Shown: positions 1-12,200 of the stretch, piece after piece
How positions within the stretch are numbered: the stretch's first letter is position 1
How the letters are laid out: every line of letters starts with the position of its first letter
Assembly (NCBI GenBank): GCA_038501195.1
Contig: JBBPUQ010000010.1
Coordinates: 1,629,501 to 1,693,500, forward strand
Origin: Nemania diffusa
Taxonomy: Eukaryota; Ascomycota; Sordariomycetes; Xylariales; Xylariaceae
Length of the DNA: 64,000 nt
Direction of reading: 5' to 3'
Translations under genes and position numbers: made by a program
Notes under the pieces: model-generated
What the model was told of the DNA's origin: nothing
Databases searched by the model: none
What the model saw: the letters and a program-made list of their open reading frames with translations, nothing else

Positions 1-64
1 GCATTCTAGAGGGTGATCATATTGCGATGATTGCCGGTGTTGCCCTCCCCATGATTTTAAGAAA

Positions 65-136
65 GACTAGGCATAGTGCATCAACTAGGCATGGTGCATC
101 AACTAGGCATGGTGCATCAACTAGGCATAGTGTATC
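65..136. repeat. 18-bp tandem repeat, four copies
   Basis: Four consecutive copies of an 18-base unit of the form AACTAGGCATRGTGYATC. The two middle copies are identical; the first and last each carry a few substitutions. The array runs straight into AGGTATAGTGTTGTTAGG, a motif that also closes a second tandem array near 47.3 kb. The array is translatable but lies in no convincing gene. Confidence 0.85.
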
Positions 137-379
137 AAGGTATAGTGTTGTTAGGCCAGCTTGTATTCATAGTTTAATAGGAGGCGGGGGATTAAGCCTA
201 TATGAGATGTCGGAGACTGTGCTTATATAAACTCGTGATACCCAACAAAGAACACAGCCAATGGGCATTAGGAACCACTATTGCCCTAGAAATTATACGG
301 ATTACTAACGTATCTATAGAAGCTGTATATTGCGAATGATACAAGGATGGTATAGGAGTTGAGCTATTGATGATAGCTT

Positions 380-833
380 GTTTTCCAACCCCTATTAATT
401 CTCCCAACCAAACCTGAACAAATTTCCTATCAATCGTCGTCAAACTCACGCTCGAAGCGTTAGCCGCGCGTTTGCTACCATGCATCAGCTTCTCTACCCC
501 CCCAACCAATGACTCAAAGAAATCCAGCATCACCACAGCTGGCAACTCATCCCTTCACGGATTCTCAATCTCCCCATGCTTACCAATCCTCTAGGGTGGA
601 GGAACAACACTCGCACCTTTCAATCGCCTGCGCAGGGCGTCTACGATAATGTCCCACGACTGCTGTTTTGGATGAGCAATATAATAAAACAATGCTGCTC
701 CCTCTCCTTCCGGTGCCTGGATGAAATCGTATAGCATCTTCGCCGTATCGCTAACACGTACCCAGTCCACAACCGCAACGTGACTAGGGGTCAGATTCAG
801 CGTTTTGGAAGTCGGGACAACGGTCGACAACTA
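380..833 (-). pseudogene. C-terminal relic of an NRPS-like adenylate-forming reductase
   Basis: The minus-strand translation matches the C-terminal part of the NAD-binding (thioester reductase / male-sterility type) domain of fungal adenylate-forming reductases. It reads PTSKTLNL, then VVDWVRVSDTAKMLYDFI, a tyrosine-rich stretch, QSWDIIVDALRRRLKGA, GKHGEIENP and AVVMLDFFESL in the order expected. Two stop codons interrupt one continuous frame: a TAG near 591-593 and a TGA near 555-557, 11 codons apart. Both could arise by single C-to-T changes on the coding strand. The adenylation, carrier and N-terminal reductase parts are absent: recognisable sequence stops abruptly near 833. It is therefore a dead fragment. 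The family normally reduces a carrier-bound acyl group to an aldehyde or alcohol in secondary metabolism. Family assignment rests on motif recognition; the ends are approximate. Confidence 0.7.
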
Positions 834-2469
834 CGATCCGTCGCCCCTAGATCCCTAGGGACATTTTTATCAATTATACTATTATATAAGGAGAGGAGCC
901 CACCCCAAACTAGTAGGAGGACTCAGGAATTAATAAAATTAAGCCCTAGCCCTATATTTCTACCTAGCTTCTACCTTACTTTGTGGATCTATGTGACCTA
1001 TCTTCACTCTCTACCTAATCCTCTTACATGAAACCCCTCGAAGGTTGCTCGCGTGAATCAAGATTCAAGGAGATGATCAGATCCCGAGTGCAGCAATGAT
1101 AGGACCTTGTGATACTCCTAATAGCTTGAACACTAAAGTGTTCACAGTGCTACTACATAATCGCTCGCTAACCCTATACACATTCTCTAGTTCCAACCAG
1201 AAAGCAGATATAAACTCCCTAACTCATGACAAGCTTAGAGACCACTACCTCATACTCAATATCACTAGCAACATCAAAGTTCCAGATCCAGGCACTGCGC
1301 ATGAGTATTATGCCACCACCGTGTACCACAAAATCAATCAAAAGAGCAAGACCTTCGAACCATGTATGTATATTTTTAGGACTCGTTATCTACATACATC
1401 CTTATTCGCACGGGAGATGATGAAGTGTAATCTATTATACATGTTTCCCGGGGTACTCAACTGGTCACACTTAGCCACCATGTGGCTAGGGAGGCCAACC
1501 TACCCTAGAAACATATGTAATCTTAAGTAGGTAGATTATCCCCCCGCGCCGTTGTGCCTCTAAAAGGGCTAGATTTTATTTAAAAAGCAGTATTAGCAGT
1601 ATTGCGTTCTTTCAATACGATTGCACAGTTGGTAGTTTCTAATACCCTAATGCAGATTAGGTTCCGATACTTAGAAAGCATGTTACGGGAGTCAAGCTCC
1701 GCTAATAGTTACCAACTCATGCTTAAGTGAGTAGTGAAACTGAACAGTGCATATTATGATGGCCGGATCTAACGGCGCCGGAGTGCCCCAAGTACGTTTT
1801 ACAATGATTGGCTACGGCGCGGCGCAAAATAGTCGCGACATGATTTTCCTTTAGCCGCAGATACATCCGGCCTTAAAAACTCGCTCAATCCCACTCATCC
1901 TTCTTTGGGCCCAACCATCGAGAAAGACCGTATAATTCCCCGGTGATTGAGGTAAGACGAATTAGGTAACAAAAGGGAGATCTAGTGATGCCGAAAATAG
2001 GCATTAATTCATCATCTTTTCTCCGATTCGGTAATCGGCTATAGTTGTCAAACGCCTGCATTTGAATGTTGGCGCCTAGTATCCCACCTATCTGGGCATT
2101 TCTTATAGTAGAGTCCTTCCGGCAACCAACTGTCGGTTCGTCGGCTTGGTTCGAACCCCCTGTATATCATTCAGTTGAAGGGGGCATTCTCAGGATTATA
2201 TAATGTGAAGATCCTGCCAAGTTTTCTAGAAGCATGGTTTAGTATATGAATGCGTGGAGTAAAAGTCGACATAAGAAAGGCAAACAGGCTTCTGTGACTA
2301 TAAGTGATCGACAATAGGAGAATTATCATTTCGTCCTTCTCCCATTTTAATACGATTTTGTGTTCCAAAATCGTACTCGGTCGTAGGCTGATAGGGGTGT
2401 GAAACCTCCAATTCTACTTCAAGATATAGATTTCCGTTCCAAGATTGACCTAATTGCGGTTCAAACACG
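834..2469. other. Intergenic, upstream of the ferric reductase
   Basis: No supported gene. It holds an ATG-initiated 144-codon open frame (1096-1530) without recognisable similarity or composition support, and AT-rich sequence after about 1.5 kb. The last several hundred bases presumably contain the ferric reductase promoter; scattered GATA words are present, but I cannot single out a functional site. Confidence 0.4.
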
Positions 2470-5191
2470 ATGAAATCTTCATTCACGCTTTTCGGTGCGT
2501 CCCTCTTCACACTCTTCCAGGATGTCAGGGGAGCCAAGAGTGGCATAATTGGATTTGGTCTTTCTTTATACCAGGACTCGTGCTCCCTAGCATGTCACGA
2601 CTCGCTCTCTTCCTTATACTTGAGTTGTACGACGTTCCCGGACCATGATGAGATGTCGAGCATGGAACCAGATATGGGGATGGGAATGATGGGGATGACG
2701 ACTGATGAGTGTCGGACTTCCAATACGCCATGGCTTCAGACAATGGCATATTGTATACAACAAGCTTGTGGTGCCCAGGGATATACGGTGGAAAACCAGG
2801 CGAGGTGTTTTAGTACCCACGCAGTTGCTGGCGCTTCAGAACCGACCTTTGATGAGTGTCTGCCTATTACAACTCCTACAGTCGAACTTGCGGCGAACGC
2901 CACATGGCTCAATAGTACTAGCCTAGTAAATCATAACCTCTACCATGCAACACATGGCACACTGGAAGAATTTGCAAGATCAGAATACATTCATACGAGA
3001 TATTCGTGAGTTCTTTCCCATTCGTCTCTTATTTAGATGCATCTCTGGGATGAAGCTTATGAGTGACCACCTACCTATAGAATGATCCTTTACCTCATCG
3101 TTATTGGCACCTGTCTTCTTTGGGGAATCAAAATCCAGCTTGCAGGAGCATTCCCTTCTATCCATCAACAATTACATAACTCAACCTTGGTCTCAAAACT
3201 TCGGCAACATATCGGTCTCCCTGCTTTATTAGGATCTCGACATTTGCAACCACTGCCAGGAAACCTAGGGTATGTACCAGGTCGGGCTCTAGCCATCTCT
3301 ATAAGCATTTATGTCGGCTTGAACATAATTTTCTCTTCGATATCCTTCAAAAGCTTCCAGCCGAATATTTATTGGCCCTCGCAGCAATCCGAAATCTGCG
3401 AGTACGTAGGAAACCGAACCGGGACCCTCAGTCTTGTTAATATCAGCATTGCCATCCTATTTGCTGGAAGAAACAACCTTCTCATCGCTATCACGGGATG
3501 GAGTCAGACAACTTTCCTAACTCTGCATCGTTGGGCAGCGAGAGTTGCTACGCTACAAGCTATCGCACATTCCTTCGCGTACACTGTGGCATACGTTGAC
3601 CCGGGATATGATGGAGCAATGTCCTATTCTGACATGGCGGTGGAACCTTTTTATGTGAGTCTTCCTAAAGCCTTTCAGTTTCGCCATACAGTCAGGACAG
3701 CAAACTGTAGCGGAATAACTTGTTTGCAAGCTTATTAATCCCCCATGATCTTGCTGACTAGTTGTGATAGTGGTGGGGGATCATCGGAACGATTGCCTTG
3801 AGTCTGGCTGCAGGTTTTGCCATCTTACCACTTCGTCTAACGCTTTACGAGTCGTTCCTAATAATTCACATCATACTTATTATCCTTGCTTTGATTGCAT
3901 GTTGGTACCATCTAATTCCTCACTTCGGCTTTAAGGTATGCATTGAATCTTTCTCTACTGAACCCTTCAACCCTGGTTCCCTATACCGGCAAGTCACATA
4001 TGTCAATCGTTCACAATTAGCAATGAGGTCAACTGCGAGCAGCTCCACTCGGCCACTATAGCTGACCTATCATTCCCGCAGTATGGCTACCAAGTTTGGC
4101 TATATATATGTTTTGCGTTCTGGTCCGCCGACCGAGTTGCCAGGTTGGCTCGGATCATCTACTACAATCGTCTTGGCGACGCAAAAGCGACCGTCGAGGC
4201 AGTTCCGGGTTGCAACATCTTGCACATCACTGTCTTCCCACGCGTGATTCGCGGGATCGGGGCTGGGCAGCACACTTTTCTTTACTTCCCTGGGCTCGGC
4301 CGATTCTGGGAAAGTCACCCTTTTAGCATTGCAGCGTGGGAGACACGTCGGGCACCGTCGTCGCAGCTCGCTTCTCCACCTCTTTACACAACTAAGGGCG
4401 ACGAGGTCTACTCTACAGCGAAGGAGCTGGACACTTTGCCACCGGCATCGGACTCCGCCTTCCAGGTGCAGTCAGTGGCAACGCCACGCCAAGAAACAGT
4501 GCCTCATGAGTCACAGAAGTATAACGACGTGTCCTTTCAACTCCTAGTCAGGGCGCATTCCGGGATGACTGGTACGCTACACCGCTACCTTTCCTCATAC
4601 CCTCCAGGATCAAAAGTAGAAATCTCTCTTTATACGGAGGGGTACTACGCAGGTCATCACGCCACTCTCCAGCCACTTTTCGCCGCCGACACTGTATTAT
4701 GCCTGGTCGGTGGCCTGGGCATTACAAATGCCCTCGGCTTCATTCAAGAGTATGTGAGCAGGACGCCTCGAGTGGGCGAGGCTGCAGCGAAACCTCGCGG
4801 TATAATGGGGAGAACGAAGCGATTCATACTAGCCTGGTCTGTAAAAGAAATCGCATTTATGGACCACGTGAGGAAGAACTTCCTTGCCGAGGCTCGGGGG
4901 GTGGAATGTTTATTCTGGTGTACGGGATCCTCCGAGGACGCGGGGCAGAAGTCAGAGCCGGACCGAGCTCGCGAGCTAGACAGCTATGCGCCGAGGGCGA
5001 CAGATGCCGGAGTAACAGCAGGGCGGATGTCTATCGGGTCCGTAATTAGGTCATCTCTTGAGGTTGGGCACCAAACCACGGTCCTTGTCTGTGGGCCTGG
5101 TCAGATGGCGGACGAGGCGAGGGGGCAAATCGTTAATTGCGTGAGGGATGGCTTTAGCGTAGATCTAGTTGAGGAAGCTTTTGGCTGGTGA
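2470..5191 (+). CDS. Ferric reductase transmembrane component (FRE family)
   Basis: Predicted exons 2470-3005, 3081-3654, 3771-3935 and 4082-5191 give a 794-residue flavocytochrome. It would sit in the plasma membrane and pass electrons from NADPH through FAD and two hemes to extracellular Fe(III) before iron uptake. The start is followed by a hydrophobic signal-like segment and a Cys-containing extracellular region with a Met-rich stretch near residue 65-75. The ferric-reductase membrane domain carries both bis-heme pairs, H328/H342 and H403/H417, each with the classic 14-residue spacing. The FAD motif HPFSIA lies at 504-509, the NADPH-binding LVGGLG at about 633-638 and the C-terminal CGPG at 762-765. 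All splice sites are GT-AG with consistent phases (introns of 75, 116 and 146 bp). There is a poorly conserved insertion after the FAD motif (about 515-575). It looks intact. The exact family member (FRE1- or FRE7-like) cannot be assigned. Confidence 0.92.
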
Positions 5192-5394
5192 TCCTCGAGG
5201 ACTGCTGTGGTAGTGGTTATTGAGACAATTACCTGTCCCCTGTGTAATTATTTCTTGTAGCTTAATTGGATTGGTATATCCGCAATTGACTGCAGGTGTG
5301 GACACTATTACCTCGTACTAAGAACATTTGACTGTAATGCGGCCCCAGCTACGAGGTTATGTAGGCAGATGAAGGGTTAAGTAGTCATCCAAAG
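5192..5394. other. Spacer between ferric reductase and tRNA-Asn
   Basis: Short AT-rich 3' flank with no open frame worth calling. Confidence 0.5.
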
Positions 5395-5478
5395 TCCTCC
5401 GTGGCGCAATTGGCTAGCGCGTTCGACTGTTATTAACAGATAATCGAGAGGTTGATAGTTCAAGCCTGTCCGGGGGAG
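5395..5478 (+). tRNA. tRNA-Asn(GTT) with a 10-nt intron
   Basis: The sequence folds as a full cloverleaf. The 7-bp acceptor stem is TCCTCCG against CGGGGGA with one T-G wobble. The D arm contains GGCGCAATTGGCTAGCGC. The anticodon stem is TTCGA/TCGAG, and the T arm is GATAG-TTCAAGC-CTGTC. The loop reads CTGTTA, then an insert TTAACAGATA, then A, so anticodon GTT is followed at the canonical position 37/38 by a short intron. The B-box variant TTCAAGC and a T-A first pair, instead of the usual G at position 1, are slightly unusual. The 5' end could be off by one or two bases. A T-rich Pol III terminator follows. Confidence 0.85.
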
Positions 5479-5480
5479 TT

Positions 5481-5501
5481 AATTTTTTCTCTTTTTTCTA
5501 T
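5481..5501 (+). terminator. Pol III poly-T terminator of tRNA-Asn
   Basis: Two runs of six T residues separated by CTC lie directly after the tRNA 3' end, as expected for RNA polymerase III termination. Confidence 0.75.
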
Positions 5502-7389
5502 ACACATTATTTAACTACGTGATTGAATAATAGAAGTGAGAAACGTCTAAGCAGACTTGTAATTTTGTATTTTTATTCACAGCTGATAACTTACAAAATG
5601 TTGTTAGAAATAGTGTGTGGGGAAATTTAGGTACGTTTCATGGTTTTGTAAATGCCCCTGTACTAGTGCTAGATAGCCTAAAGCTTTTCTCTACGAAAGC
5701 ATATGTATACATCTTTTCTTCTCCCTCATATACTGAATACTTTTATCATTAGGTATTAATCCTGCTGCACGCTTCCCGTGGCTAGGTGGTATTGTCGTCG
5801 CGAATATTAGATTAGAAAATTGATTCACATACGTTGAGACTCCAGGTCTTCTAACCGAGATGCTTTAAGTCCTGTCAGCTAAAATGCAATATTCCTCCAG
5901 CCATCCAGGTTACGTAGACCACCACCACCCAAGACCGTTATAATGACTCCGGCTGAAAATAAAGTCAGATAAAATATTGAAGCCCCCGCTTATGAATAGA
6001 AAGCATAGTAAAACGGAACGTGTGTTAAGTACACACTGTACTTTGAAGACTTGAAGATGGTCACAGTACCACTTCCAAAAGCTTCTAGCTTCTTTAAATC
6101 ATCTGAAAACAAAAAGAACAGGTGGAATTTATCGAGGACCTGCTTATCTAGCTACCTAAGGCAGACCCTAGAGGGGACTGTTAGAAATAAATAAGAAAAT
6201 TCATCGTAGATGTGCTAGACTAAGCCTAAACAATAATTTTCCTCTTACCCCTTGGTACTTGTTCACCCGCACTGTCACAATAAAGATCAAATAAGGCAAT
6301 ATGAAGCGAGGTGGATGATTCAGTCCTTGAGAAAACCAGGCAATAAATCGGTTGCATATTTCCCACCTAACCTATAAGGGGCCAAGGACCCTTGATATAG
6401 TAGAACATTATTGCGAATAAGTATGACCATCTTTCCAAGTCTTTGGCCGCTAGCAAGCCCTTGCTGCAAGCACTGACTGAGCACACCGATAACGTAAGTC
6501 CGGCCACGAGTAGTCCCTATGTGTGCCAATATAGAGGGTGTGCACGATGTAGTCATAGTTAGTTTTTATTTTCAATAGACACGGAATAGATTCAGTATCA
6601 TTTTGGCATGCGCTGAAGCAAGCGAGGCTACGAGCCTGACACTACAAGCGATGCAAACAAATAGTACCTATCATCTATTTGTCTAGTCAGTATACACACA
6701 CACTTGATGCTGGTATATCGTTAAGATTGACATCGATACCTACTAGTTGCACAGTATTTCTACTGGCGGCTTGTGCTACCACAAATGATCATGTATAGTC
6801 GCCCCTTTAATGACTATCAACGGCTGGACTTGACAATTTCGGAACTTGATGACATGTTACTGTTGAATTAGAGACTAGCTAGACGATGCACGTATGTCAT
6901 GCGGAAAGGGCGCGACCATTATTATTAATCGTAAGACTAGTCGGTTACTAAGCCATCTATTGTCACATCAATGGCTTAATGTAGTTATCTGTATTCCATT
7001 CGTTTTTTTAACTAAAGGGGCGTTCGGTATGCTATTTGGTGTTTAGACGTCGTGTATGCGTTAGCGCTACGCTCATAGTGCTCATCACGACATTTCGGTA
7101 ATATTCGACGATTTATCTATGCGGATGGCCATTAATAAGTACGGCCATTAGTAAGTTTCATGCAGTAAACCTGTTTTTGATTCCATGTCATTGATGGCGT
7201 TTGTTGACTGTGTAGCTTACGGAATCAGCCTACGTTGTCACATATATAAGTGAGTAACCGGCTTGATCGCATTATACTAATTATCTTACTACGGACAACA
7301 CTACGAAAAAGCATACCTTCTTTTCTCCAAATTACTATATATCCACTACACTGCCCCCATTCATTATAATTTGCAACATCACATTCACC
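5502..7389. other. AT-rich gene-poor stretch and NmrA promoter
   Basis: About 1.9 kb with no supported coding frame, tRNA or recognisable transposon. Stop codons are dense in all frames. The final 150 bases carry TATA-like elements in front of the NmrA-like gene. Confidence 0.45.
7243..7250 (+). promoter_or_regulatory. TATA box candidate of the NmrA-like gene
   Basis: TATATAAG lies about 140 bp before the ATG. A second TATATA at about 7335 is probably too close to the start codon to be the main element. Position and sequence fit a fungal core promoter, but no transcript evidence is available. Confidence 0.45.
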
Positions 7390-8337
7390 ATGCCAAAGCT
7401 TGTCACAGTAGTTGGTGCCACCGGGAACCAGGGACGTGCGGTCATCGAAGCTCTCGCTAGTGATCCCAATTACACCCTACGTGGCCTGACTCGCAACCTA
7501 GAAGGCCGAGGGGCGCAAGAGCTGAAGAACCAAGGGGTCGAAGTCGTCGCAGCCAGCCTCGACGATCCAGTCTCGCTGAAAGCAGCATTTGCCGGCTCGT
7601 ACGCCGTGTACGGCGTCACAGGGATCAACGACCTCCTAGCAGACCACGATCTGCCAGCCGTGGAGAAGATCGAAGAGACATGGGGCAAGAATATCGCGCA
7701 AGCCGCAGCAGAGACAGCTGGTCTGCAGCATCTCATCTGGAGTACGCTTCCGCACGCGTCGGAGATCAGCAACGGCCGATACCATCTTTCCAACCATGTC
7801 GGCAAGAATAAGGTCGACGACTACATCCGCGCTAACCCGGAGCTCGCGGCGAAGACCACCTTCCTCTTCATCGGCCAGTATCATAGCAACTACTCGTATA
7901 GCGCTGTCTCGTTATACCCGATCCCGTCGGCAAATGCGTATGTGCACTTCGCTTCGCACCGGCCCGACACCCCCATCTACTGGATCGGCAACGTGACGCG
8001 CAACCTACGGCCGTTTATCAAGCCTATTCTCGAGCAGCCGGATAAGACCAAGGGGAATGTGGTGTTTGCGTACGCCGACGTGCACACGTCAGAGGATTCT
8101 CTGCAGATTTGGGCGAAGACTAAGGGTGTTAGGGCCTTCCATGTGCCTGTTTCGGTTGAGCTGGTGCACGCGCTTTGGGGAAAGTACGCTGATCTCTTAG
8201 CAACGATGTGGAGGTACTGGAGTGAGTTCGGGGAGAAGAGCTGGTCGGCCCCGGGATACACGCTCCTTACGAAGGAAGATTTGGGAGTGACTGACCTCAT
8301 CAGCCTCGCCGAGTCTTTCAAGGACTACGAGCTCTAA
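7390..8337 (+). CDS. NmrA-like NAD(P)-binding family protein
   Basis: A single uninterrupted exon encoding 315 residues. The N terminus forms the first beta-alpha-beta of a Rossmann fold with the NmrA-type glycine motif GATGNQG at residues 9-15. It continues with LRGLTRN, the usual dinucleotide-ribose-recognition position, and DDPVSLKAAFAGSYAVYGVT, typical of NmrA/HSCARG proteins. NmrA itself is a redox sensor controlling the GATA factor AreA; paralogues such as this are usually atypical short-chain dehydrogenases of unknown substrate. Length fits the family (about 300-350). The ATG lies just after an AT-rich leader and TATA-like sites. It stands alone between two gene-free stretches, so context gives no pathway. 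It seems intact. A role in nitrogen regulation should not be assumed. Confidence 0.88.
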   Translation: MPKLVTVVGATGNQGRAVIEALASDPNYTLRGLTRNLEGRGAQELKNQGVEVVAASLDDPVSLKAAFAGSYAVYGVTGINDLLADHDLPAVEKIEETWGKNIAQAAAETAGLQHLIWSTLPHASEISNGRYHLSNHVGKNKVDDYIRANPELAAKTTFLFIGQYHSNYSYSAVSLYPIPSANAYVHFASHRPDTPIYWIGNVTRNLRPFIKPILEQPDKTKGNVVFAYADVHTSEDSLQIWAKTKGVRAFHVPVSVELVHALWGKYADLLATMWRYWSEFGEKSWSAPGYTLLTKEDLGVTDLISLAESFKDYEL

Positions 8338-9206
8338 GGCGGGTCACCACCGATCATTTAGCTAGGATTTGTATAACGCGGTAGCTAACACCGCTGAGTC
8401 TAATTATCTTCAACGCACCACGCTAGCCAGACAGCTCGTAGTGTTAGAGAAATTATGATGTACTTTTCTTGGAATCATATTAGTCGTCGTTTCATGGTCC
8501 ACAACTAACGATTATCCTAATTGAATATTAGTTGAAAACGGTATCGTAACACATCGTGCTTTTGTTCACCCATGGATCCTATCCCTATCTCGCGAGGGTG
8601 CACTAGGTGCTTCTTTCTCTGTTTCTTAAGGTGAAGGAGGCGAGGGCAAGTAAAAGGTATTATCTAAAACTTGTGATAGTGGCATATTATTAGACTCTCG
8701 GCGTACTACATGGCGGGCACGAGAAGTATCTAGAAAAACCTGACAATCACAACTGCCGCTGCTACCTCCTTGTGGACCAAAGGGGATAAGGGCTATCTAG
8801 TCGAAAACAACTACGCACAAGATAGCGGGACAGTAAGGAGGCATGTACTCTAATTCGTTAGTCCGGAGTTCCAAAGCTGAGGAATCCGAGTCTGAAAGAA
8901 TGAGCAGCAACTCGATTCGCGGGCGTCTGTTGACAGACACTCGAAAGCCCGTTGACTATTTCAATCTCGCGTTTTAGCGTGGTCTCCATGCCATGGAAGT
9001 GTGATCTCCTAAGAGATTACGAAGCATGAAGACGTATCGTATCTGAACGCTGGTGTTTGATGGAGTGAAGTTAAAGAGAGGGGTTGAGCATAAAAGAGGT
9101 GCGAATATCGTACATTTAGCTTCTATATATACATAGATGGGTATATGGGAGTGGTGTTGTACAGATCTTCTGTATACGATTACCTCATTACCATTACGGC
9201 GTATTT
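8338..9206. other. Convergent intergenic region
   Basis: Lies between the 3' ends of the NmrA-like gene and CYM1. No supported gene is seen; it presumably holds both terminators. Confidence 0.5.
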
Positions 9207-12200
9207 CTATTCGGTGATATCGACGTTGATCTCTCTGACTTTCCAGGAGCTGTCGACCCAGTCTTGTTTCTTGCCTAAGAAGGTAATTTTCTCACTCTGC
9301 TTGGCGAGGGCGTCCACAATATAATTCTGTGCGACTTCTCGTACTTGATCCTTTGTCACGTCCAGTAGTTGCTCTCGCCTCTTTTGTTGCATCTCGTCTG
9401 TAATTCCGGACATGAACCGGGACATACCTTCAGTATTCACCGACTTAGGAGCATCGACACTCTGAAAGACAGATATCTTGGCTTCCTCTAGATCCTGGTT
9501 GGACCACTGTTTGTCAACAGCCCAGCATCCCGCATTCCTCATTATGGAAAGTGTATTCTGAGGGTTAGGGTCTCTGTATGAATAGAAACCGAACAAACCC
9601 TCAAGTCCTTTCATGTATGCGCCACCTCCGTATGCACCACCCTTCTCACGAATCTCGTGATGTAGATGCTTGTGAGTTAGAAGCTGTGCTAAGATTTGGA
9701 GAGGGGCGCCGTCTGAAGAAGTATACGAAACTGTGGGTACTGCCAAACTTCCATAGTAGACCTGGTAAGGAAGTGGGAAGAATGACTTAATGTCGCGAGC
9801 TGGGGGTTGCTTTGAGTCAGTGGGGAATGTGACTGATTGGCTTGCTCGTGAAGACATGAATTGTGTTAGAGCTGATGAATTAGCTCTTGTGCTGTCAGAT
9901 CCACAAGTTAGAGCGGTTCGGATATTATTGCCAGCTAGAGCAATTGCTTGGATTTGTTTCAGTTTGCTAATGACATCTTCTAACTGGTCTGATTCTGGTC
10001 GTCCAGCTAGCGAGGCTATTAGCTTTACTTGTGACAGCCCACTGACTTGTTCGGTAAGGTACGCGTCACGGGTAAGCCCTGACTCGGCATATCGTCGAGC
10101 GTAAGCATGGCCAGACGATGCGATATCGTTCACAATACCATCAGCTGAAGATTGAAGGAGTTGCCTGATTCGGAGTGCGGCCTCTGGGCTGTCGAAGTTG
10201 GTCTCTAAAATAAGCTTTCGCAAAAGGTTGAACATTTCAGGCACATTCCGATCGAGTGCCATTCCTCTTAAGACAAGCCCTTCAGACGCATGGTGAAAAT
10301 CGGTTGGTGAAGGTGTTGTCATGTAGCTTACGGATACGCCACCTGTCTTCAGTTTGATCAAGTCTTCAAGCTGCTCCATTGTCATATCCTTGGTTCCCAA
10401 GCGCATGATTGAATCGCTAAACAGAGGGATCAAAGCACGAAGCTCGTCCGGGAGATTCTCGAACGTGTTAATCGCACGAAAGTAGGTCAGCCCGTTCGTC
10501 GGGGCTTCTCGCCATTGAACTTTTGTTCCGTTTAGGACCTCATCACGAACAATGATGGGCTCCTTTTCTCTAGGAATGTCTCTCACATGGACGGAAGGAA
10601 GACAACTGAGGTCTTGAGTGTTAGATTTGTTTTGCTCTGCTAAGAGCTCAAGCTCACGCTGTTCGAAAAATGTTCGAGCTGCGCGTTCGCCACCGGCTTC
10701 TTCTGTAGCCTGGGCGATTTTCAATGCCAATCGTTCCTCTTCTTCCTTTGCTAATTCGATGCTATAGTTTTCCGAGGGCGCCATGGTGAATGTGAGAGTA
10801 TTGTCGTTCATAAAATACTTATTTATAAGACTTTCAAGATATCCACCTTGGGCAAGTTTTGTTTTAAATGCGGCGACTGTGTCGTTCCACGCTAATGAGT
10901 CGAAAGGATCGGTTCCAGAGAACCACTTTCCCTTCAATCGCTGCAGCACAGACATACCAAAATTGGCTGTCTTGTGCTTCAAGCTGAGCTCGAGTTGATG
11001 AAGGTACCCATCAATCTTGCCTTGCTCGAAGCCTTTATCATGCACATCTCGGAGTATCTTCTGCACTTCTGCCTTGACTGTTTCAACGTTTGATTCGCTT
11101 ACTCCAGTCAAGCCAACAGAAAAAATCCCAGTAGCTGCTGACCCATCATACCCGGCATTAGGACTAAAGTCTGTACCAATACCGCTCTCGATAAGGCCCT
11201 TATATAAAGGAGAGCCATAGCCATCCATCAACAGCGATGATAACAATGCCACGGAGAAGGACTCGACAACATCACTTGTGTCGCCAGCAATCCACGATAC
11301 GGAAGTCTTGTACTGCTTGTCAGGGTCTGCTAAGGGATCCACGGGCCCTAGAACTTTCACAGCTCGGGGTCCACTGCTAAGATCGATGGGCTGCTTATGT
11401 TCGATGTCTGCCTCTATCCTCTCAAACGCGCTCATCTGCGCATCAATTTCCCTCAAGTGGTCGGCTAGAGGCATGTCTCCGTAAGTCATGAGCTTAGCAT
11501 TACTTGGGTGGTAATGCTCTGCATGGAATTTCTTGAGCTGTTCGTATGTTAAGTCGGTAATTTTTTGAGGGTCGCCACCAGAATTGTTAATCGAGGGGAA
11601 TATGTGATCTTGGAAGCGAATGTAGAACAGATAGCCTGCGTCCGACATCTGCCCCTTCATCTCATTATATACAACGCCTTTAAAAACCAGTTTGCTGTCC
11701 TCGGGGTTGGACTCGCCCTCTGTTTCGGCAACTCGGGGATTTTCAGGACCTATACGCCAACCCTCCTGAGTAAAGTCGGTTTTCTTGAGAAGCGGGTGAA
11801 GCGTGGCGTCGAGATAGACGGACATGAGGTTTTGGAAGTCCTGACCATTGGTGGTGGCAAACGGATAGAAGGTGTGGTCGGAGGCGGTAAAGGCATTCAT
11901 GAAATTGGACAAGGTGCGAGGGAGCATCTTGAAGAAGGGGTCTCGGATGGGGTACTTCTCGCTGCCGCAAAGAGTGGTGTGCTCGAGAATATGGGGGATG
12001 CCGGTGTCATCAGGGGGATTCGTCTTGAAGCCGATGGAGAAGACATTGTTGCTATCCTCTCTGGCAATGTGCAGATAGTCGGCGCCGGTCTTATCATGTT
12101 TCAGATGAAGGGCGGTTAATTCGAGCTCGGGAACATGCTTTGTTCTTAGCAGGGTGAAGCCGTGCAATGTCTCGCCAGGCTTGGGATACTGGGAAAGCTC

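Noticed and set aside
1096..1530. ATG-initiated 144-codon plus-strand frame
   Set aside because: No recognisable domain, low-complexity-free but gene-unlike composition, no convincing neighbouring exons; it lies in AT-rich DNA next to a relic.
2144..2166. B-box-like GGTTCGAACCCC suggesting a tRNA
   Set aside because: Flanking bases do not form a T stem, and no acceptor, D or anticodon arm can be drawn.
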